Assembly: GCF_018812025.1 (NCBI RefSeq)
Contig: NC_063045.1
Location: forward strand, 2,249,659 to 2,313,658
Reading direction: 5' to 3'
DNA from: Megalobrama amblycephala
Taxonomy: Eukaryota; Chordata; Actinopteri; Cypriniformes; Xenocyprididae
Length of the DNA stretch: 64,000 nucleotides
Below, one piece after another: positions 59,036 to 64,000 of this stretch. The position numbers and the translations under genes are program-made. The first letter of the stretch is position 1, and every line of letters begins with the position of its first letter. The notes under the pieces are model-generated. The model made no database searches and was not told the DNA's origin. It saw nothing but the letters and a program-made list of their open reading frames with translations.

Positions 59036-60463
59036 ATATAAATATCCAACAATCGTGAAAACACTGATTAGAACACGGTAACTTGAAATCGACAGTTTAA
59101 GACATTAAATCATAAAGCACATAATACAAGACACTTTCTTTTTAAAATCTACAAGAGATTTTATTTATTCTAACACAAACTAATCTAACACAAAGGCACG
59201 CACATACACACACACACACACACATTCATACGCGTTGCAGTAAGAAGGAAATGAGAGAGAAAGAGTTTTGAAAGAGAGAGAGAGGGAGAGAGAGAGAGTG
59301 ATCTGATTAACAGAATTCCTATCAATGCATTTCAAAGACCTGAACGAACCATGAATCATTCATTTAAATGCACCAGTTCAGTTTTCCTCTGGAGGTACTT
59401 GCTTGCGTTGACTTAAAGGTGAATTTCCCTCGTCGTGCAGAGGAGGGTTTCCCAAGTCGATGATTGGTCCAGATCAGGTCCGTGTGGAACAATGAAAGGA
59501 GTCTCTTTGTCGCTGGAGCTGAAGCGGCAAAAGTCGTTGGTTGAACTTTGCGGCGAAACTTAGGACACGAGACTTTCCGCGGTAAAGGAAAATTAGGTAA
59601 AAGAAAAGAAAAGTGAGTGAAGGTCAGATGGCTTGAATGAGCTGCTTGTCTGTTCTTTCTTGTTACTCCATAGCTCTTGGTACTTGTCTTGGCTTCTCTT
59701 ACCAGAACAGAACCAACTCCCTGTTCGTTTACTAACCAACTTCTCCCCCGTTTAGTGACCAACCTCTCCCCCCAACTTCTCCGTTTACTATCTTGCAATA
59801 TGATCATTTAAACTTAGTTGTTTGTCACACCTCTGAGGAGTCCTGGCCAATCAGACATTGTCCTGTTTCAAGAGGGCCTTCCTCTGACCCCAATAAAACA
59901 TAAGTGTTACATCCTGTTTCTGCTTCAGCAGAGAGTGCCATTTTAACATAATTTCTATTAAATGGAATACAATACATTTTAAACAGATTTCATTCAAGCC
60001 ATGATTTAAGAAAGATGAAAAGAAATAGATCAAGTCCAAATAAGGCATACTTTCAGTCATTCAGTCAAGAGTTAACACATTTACATGAATTGTGAGTGTT
60101 CTAAAGCCTAACTGTTTACAGGTAGTACTTGTGGACACATAATGCAAATGTATGTAGTTAAAAGATGTTTGATAAGTCCGTTAAAATTGTTGGAACAATT
60201 TTGAAGCAGATTTATTTGTTCAACAGTCTCTTTGGCTTTCCTGTGAAGTAAGGAGACAAAAGGGTCTGGATTGTCTCTCTGTCTTCTTGGGTGACCCTTT
60301 GGTATGTCGCTTCTGCTATCAGGAAGCATGTGTCGTAAAAGTAATCAGCCTGGCTTTATCTGCAGACGGGCCGGAGCCGGAACCCCAATTCTGAATTAGA
60401 ATTATGTTTTGAAAGAATCATCTGAATGATTCATTTGTCTGGTTCGTCCACAGTTGCTACACC
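59036..60463 (-). mobile_element. Possible solo LTR, 1.4 kb
   Basis: Outer bases TGTAGC ... GCTACA are inverted, with AATAAA sequences on the minus strand near 59160. A CA run (59204-59224) and GA run (59272-59300) are inside. No target duplication was found. The ORF at 59364-59807 is within it and has no domain. Confidence 0.35.
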
Positions 60464-60504
60464 ATTTATTAATTAATAAAATTAAATTAATTTATTAATT
60501 AATT

Positions 60505-60922
60505 TGTAACGACTCGTCACTCTGGCAGGGATCCATTTGCATGCTTTTATTAGATAAGATTGTGCTCGTACGGGCAGGGTCAAACAGGAGCAGACAGGTA
60601 CAATGGGGACAGGCAGAATCGTGGTCAGATAACAGGCAGTAGGTCGGGACAGGCAGATATCACTCACAGATCAAGGTAACAGGCAAGGGTCAGGGGCAGG
60701 CAGCAAAGAGTCAATAACAGGAGACAGCAGGATCAACAACAGGCAGTCAGACAGGATAAATAACGCTCAGAAATGTTCACCACATCAAAACAAGACTTTG
60801 CGGTGTGTTGGTGTGTATGGCAGTCTTTTATAGTCCGGGTAATGATGTTCAGCTGCAGGTGCAATCAGTCCAAGGTACGGGCTTATGGGAAATGTAGTGT
60901 GATCACCGTGCGCTTGCAACAA
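60505..60922. mobile_element. LTR-like repeat rich in ACAGGCAG
   Basis: Repeated ACAGGCAG/GACAGGCAG motifs, starting TGTAACGACTCGTCACTC and ending GCGCTTGCAACA. Similar sequences are common fish LTRs in my recollection. Boundaries uncertain. Confidence 0.35.
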
Positions 60923-61029
60923 CTCCACCCACTCTGCTTCTGACTTTTTTTCTGTTTTTTTACATCATTGTATAAACTGCAGGGACAGATCTTGAAAATT
61001 ATTTTTAGAATGGCAAAGGCACACATTGA

Positions 61030-61195
61030 GGACTATGAGGGGTGGCAACAGCAAAGCAAATGGCCATGCATTTTTTTTTTTTTTTTGTGGCCTGGCATAC
61101 ACATTCTTGTTCATGAATATGTGAAACAGTTGCATTACCACAAATTAATCATCTATACTGATAAAGAATTAAAAATAAAAAACAAAATGTCTGTA
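61030..61195. repeat. Intron block shared with 45340-45525
   Basis: GAATATGTGAAACAGTTGCA and ATCATCTATACTGATAAAG match the leader-exon intron. Its leader exon would be expected upstream but that place is occupied by repeats. Confidence 0.7.
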
Positions 61196-61529
61196 TCCAC
61201 GACACCCTAAAGGGACATGGTGGTGAAAAAAATATGAGATGGAAAGAAAAATAAGTAAATGCTTTTGTGTTCTCTCTCAAAACCTTTGCGTTCCCTCAAG
61301 AAACTTTGTGTTGCCTGATAAACTTTGTTCCCTCTAAAAAATTTGTGCTTCGTGAGAAACTTTTGACAGAATTTTCTAATGAATGAATGAGAATGATGAA
61401 TATGCAAATTATATGCTGTGTCTTTGCATGTATTATATTTTGAATCCAGGCAATTTTTACCACTCAATTTTTATGATTTGAAGTGAAGAGATTGACATTC
61501 TTTCATTTGTTCATCTGGTGTTGATACAG

Positions 61530-61826
61530 GAGTGTCAGTGATGGAGGGAGATTCAGTCACTCTAAACACTGATGTTAAAAAAACCGAACATGACATCATT
61601 ATGTGGTATTATGATGACATCCGCATCGCTCAAATCAATGGAGATCCCAGTAAGACCTGTACAGATGTTCAGTGTGAAGATGGTGAAGAGAGATTCAGAG
61701 ACAGACTGAAGCTGGATCCTCAGACTGGATCTCTGACCATCATGAACACCAGAACCACAGACTCTGGACTCTATAAACTACTGATCAACAGCGACAGTGA
61801 AAAGATTTTCAGTGTTACAGTTCGTG
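61530..61826 (+). CDS. Ig V exon 2, shifted acceptor
   Basis: Nearly identical to the exon at 58163 (QCEDG for QCKDG, HG to RG at the end, one silent change). About 15 bases including the original AG are deleted just before it. The next AG, GATACAG at 61523-61529, keeps phase 1 and gives G-V-S-V-M-E-G-D, removing seven residues. The donor CGTG/GTGAGT is intact. It may be a second V domain of the same transcript, an alternative exon, or part of a damaged duplicate gene. Confidence 0.65.
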
Positions 61827-62880
61827 GTGAGTGTCATTTAATGAATGTTTAAAGGCAGGTTTTATGTGTTTAATCACTTAATATCACATCTTTCATTGTT
61901 TTTTTATTGCAATTACAAATAGCTTTTTTACTTTATGATGTTTTATTAACAAAGTTCTTGAGGAACACATTCAAATGATCTATTCTATCAACACATCTTT
62001 ACAATCAGCATATGAGGAAGCCTATAGAAATGAGCAGTTGACTCACTTACGTTCCCCTCACTCTTTTCTGGTTCCTACCACAGCCAGGAATCACTGGGAC
62101 TCAGAGTTCGGGCCAAAATACCGAGCTCTGAGCCCTCCCCTCGGACAGCACACCAAATACACATAACTTTACTCTATCTGATGATTTATCTATCTGAAAA
62201 CCTGCAGCTGCATCAGAACAGTATAGATAAAATCTAAATTGTCTTTCCGTTGCCAAGCTGATAGTTTTAACAGAGAAGAGAGGCTGATAAAGATAAAGAG
62301 AATCAGCAGAGCGGAGAGAAGGTGCAGATGATGTATTCAAAACACACATGTAAACTGGAGCAAGCCCATTTACTTTCTTAAGTGAGAATAAGAATTTTAA
62401 GATCAATATGCAAATAAACTGGGAGCAGGTATAGTTGTGATGGCATGAGTATGTATAAAGTCAAGACACGAGCAGCTCAGTGCTATAGATATTATTATTT
62501 ACAGTCACATTCAACCTCATTTACATTTAACATTTAACCTCAGTCACATTTCTGCTCCTGCATAGAAGGGAAGGTTGGGCTCATCTACAGTGAGTTTAAA
62601 ATTATTACATTTAGTAACAGCAGTCAGAGTGCTAATTAACACAATTTCGGTTTAATTAAGTTTATCTCTAACAAACAAGCAGAAAGAGCTGAAGAATGCA
62701 GGCATTAAATCAGGCAAGTTGATCATGTAAATCTGGGTATTGTCATCCTTCAGAACAGCTTAAGAATTAAAAAATCTTTTAACAACTGTAAGAAAAAATG
62801 ATGAGGACAGTGAAGATCTCAAAGAAGTTTATTGCATCGTATAGCAGTGACAAAGTACACAAAGCACCTTGGGTTCGTCA
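61827..62880. other. Intron/intergenic with LINE relic
   Basis: Starts collinear with 58481 onward, then holds an L2-like fragment. No Ig, membrane or tail exon is seen here. Confidence 0.45.
62220..62375 (-). pseudogene. L2-like LINE fragment, degraded
   Basis: KKVNGLAPVYM followed by PSLRSADSLYL at the spacing seen in L2 reverse transcriptases (compare NGLAPVYL and SRSLRS at 40321-40539). The rest is not recognisable. Weak call. Confidence 0.4.
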
Positions 62881-62904
62881 GAGTCGGAATGAACCACAAA
62901 CTTT

Positions 62905-64000
62905 CAAATATAGCTGCGAGCAGCGATGGCGGGCCCAAGCCCGGTGGCACCGCCACCCCGGTGGCTTCAGGGCAACTGTGCACAGCGGGCAATAGGCACT
63001 TAAAACGGTTAAACATCAAAGGACTATGTCAAATTCACTCCACATTTACTGCACTACAAGGTGCCGCTATAGAGCCCCTCCTCCCTGCCCATTTTCAAAG
63101 GATTACATGTGCCAAGTTTTAACATTATTCTGATGAATTTTGAAGCAAATCAGGTAAAAATAAGAGGGTGATCTCAATGTATGCTGAAAGTGACACATTT
63201 TCTGCTTCCAGTTGGTGGCGCTATGACTTTGAATCACAATAGTCACATCCATGTGATCAGCCTTGTACAACGAAGACTAAGCCGAAGTTTCATCAAAATC
63301 AATTAATGTATGCAGAAGTTATAACACTTTGTTTCCCTTTTCTTGCCATAAATTCGTTGCCTCGCCACGGCCAAACCGTTTGAGATATCCAAAATCCGTT
63401 TGCAATTAAACAACTTCAATGTGTTAGCAACAAGTTAAAAAAAGCTTGGTGTAAATTGGATAAACCCTGTAGGAGTAGTAGTATAAAATTCATAGCCTGT
63501 TTTTTCAAAAAATTAACATTCAAACCAAAATAGCTGACTTCCTGTTGGTCGGAGCTAATGAATGTAAATTAGAAAATTGTCCGGCTTGATGAGAACAATA
63601 TGTGTACCAAGTTTGGTGACTGTAGGAAAAACAAACCCCCCACTTTTGTCAAAAGGTGGCGCTACTGAGCCCCTCCACCACGCCCATTTCTATGGCTTTG
63701 TCCATGTCTACTGGTTGACAATATTGATGTGTGTGTCGAGTTTCATGCAATTTGAAGCATGTTAAGAGCCTCAAAAACACTCAAGAATATTATTACAGTT
63801 TGACCTGTTGCCATGGCAACAATATTTCAAATATCAAAAATCCTGTCATAGGTCTACATCTGCTGTGTATTGACATTACACTGATGAAGTTTGAAGCAAA
63901 TCAGGTAAAAATAAGAGGGTGATCTCAAAACATTTCAAAAAGTGATACACTTCCTGCTGCCAGTTGGTGGCGCTATAACTTTGACTCACAATAGTCACAT
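62905..64000. repeat. Cypriniform interspersed repeat with ~750-base subunits
   Basis: Starts TAGCTGCGAGCAGCGATGGC, then GGGCCCAAGCCCGGTGGCAC. The blocks GAAGCAAATCAGGTAAAAAT (63141 and 63892) and AGTTGGTGGCGCTAT (63211 and 63962) recur about 750 bases apart, so it is built of tandem diverged units. It runs off the window. Small ORFs inside are not genes. Confidence 0.7.

Noticed and set aside
59364..59807. 147-codon minus-strand ORF
   Set aside because: Inside an LTR-like block, low complexity, no recognisable domain.

Overview
The window is vertebrate nuclear DNA, almost certainly from a cypriniform (carp/zebrafish-type) teleost. It is AT-rich, its few genes have small GT-AG exons in phase 1, and it is crowded with the DNA transposons typical of these fish: hAT, PIF/Harbinger, Tc1/mariner and TTAA-targeting Kolobok/piggyBac-like MITEs, plus L2- and I-type LINEs and LTR elements. 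Immunoglobulin-domain exons belong to the fish family whose V domain carries a '[10 protein letters not shown]' start and an '[15 protein letters not shown]' core, resembling SLAM/CD2-type leukocyte receptors. There is no bacterial or organellar signal.

The one complete gene lies on the minus strand at 30473-35005. Six exons (signal peptide, Ig-V, Ig-C2, transmembrane, two cytoplasmic) join with matching phases into 906 coding bases, 301 residues. The tail has two tyrosine motifs, ITYADP and VVYAGI, the second fitting the ITIM consensus. A second, incomplete receptor locus runs on the plus strand: a signal-peptide exon at 44823-44874 with an interferon-response-like site about 90 bases upstream, then two nearly identical Ig-V exons at 58163-58480 and 61530-61826. 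Its remaining exons are not visible and may lie beyond 64 kb. Decayed exons of the same family occur at 2416-2535 (Ig-V) and 17749-17810 (cytoplasmic ITIM exon).

Layout: 1-3.3 kb, MITEs and an Ig relic. About 3.6-9.9 kb and 22.6-28.5 kb are two diverged copies of one segment, each holding a CRE-containing promoter-like block and a spliced-looking short exon; two hAT insertions in the second copy have exact empty sites in the first. 9.4-16.2 kb is a very recent 3.4-kb tandem duplication carrying a THAP-domain transposon relic. 16.2-22.6 kb has hAT fragments, a 1.4-kb palindrome and nested TTAA/Harbinger elements. 29.2-29.7 kb is a CpG-rich block with a perfect 35-bp palindrome. 30.4-35.0 kb is the receptor gene. 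36.0-40.7 kb is a stack of nested transposons. 44.7-62 kb is the plus-strand receptor locus, its first intron swollen by TTAA elements, a Tc1 copy and a young LTR retrotransposon (53071-56442) with seemingly identical LTRs and a single gag-like, repeat-rich ORF. From 62.9 kb to the end is a cypriniform repeat with tandem subunits.

The genes fit one theme: a tandem cluster of Ig-type leukocyte receptors that expands by exon and segment duplication and is heavily remodelled by transposons. I see no clear new molecular system. The best candidates for a second look are the two-tyrosine receptor, the duplicated V exons with a displaced splice acceptor, the gag-only LTR element and the palindromic CpG block.
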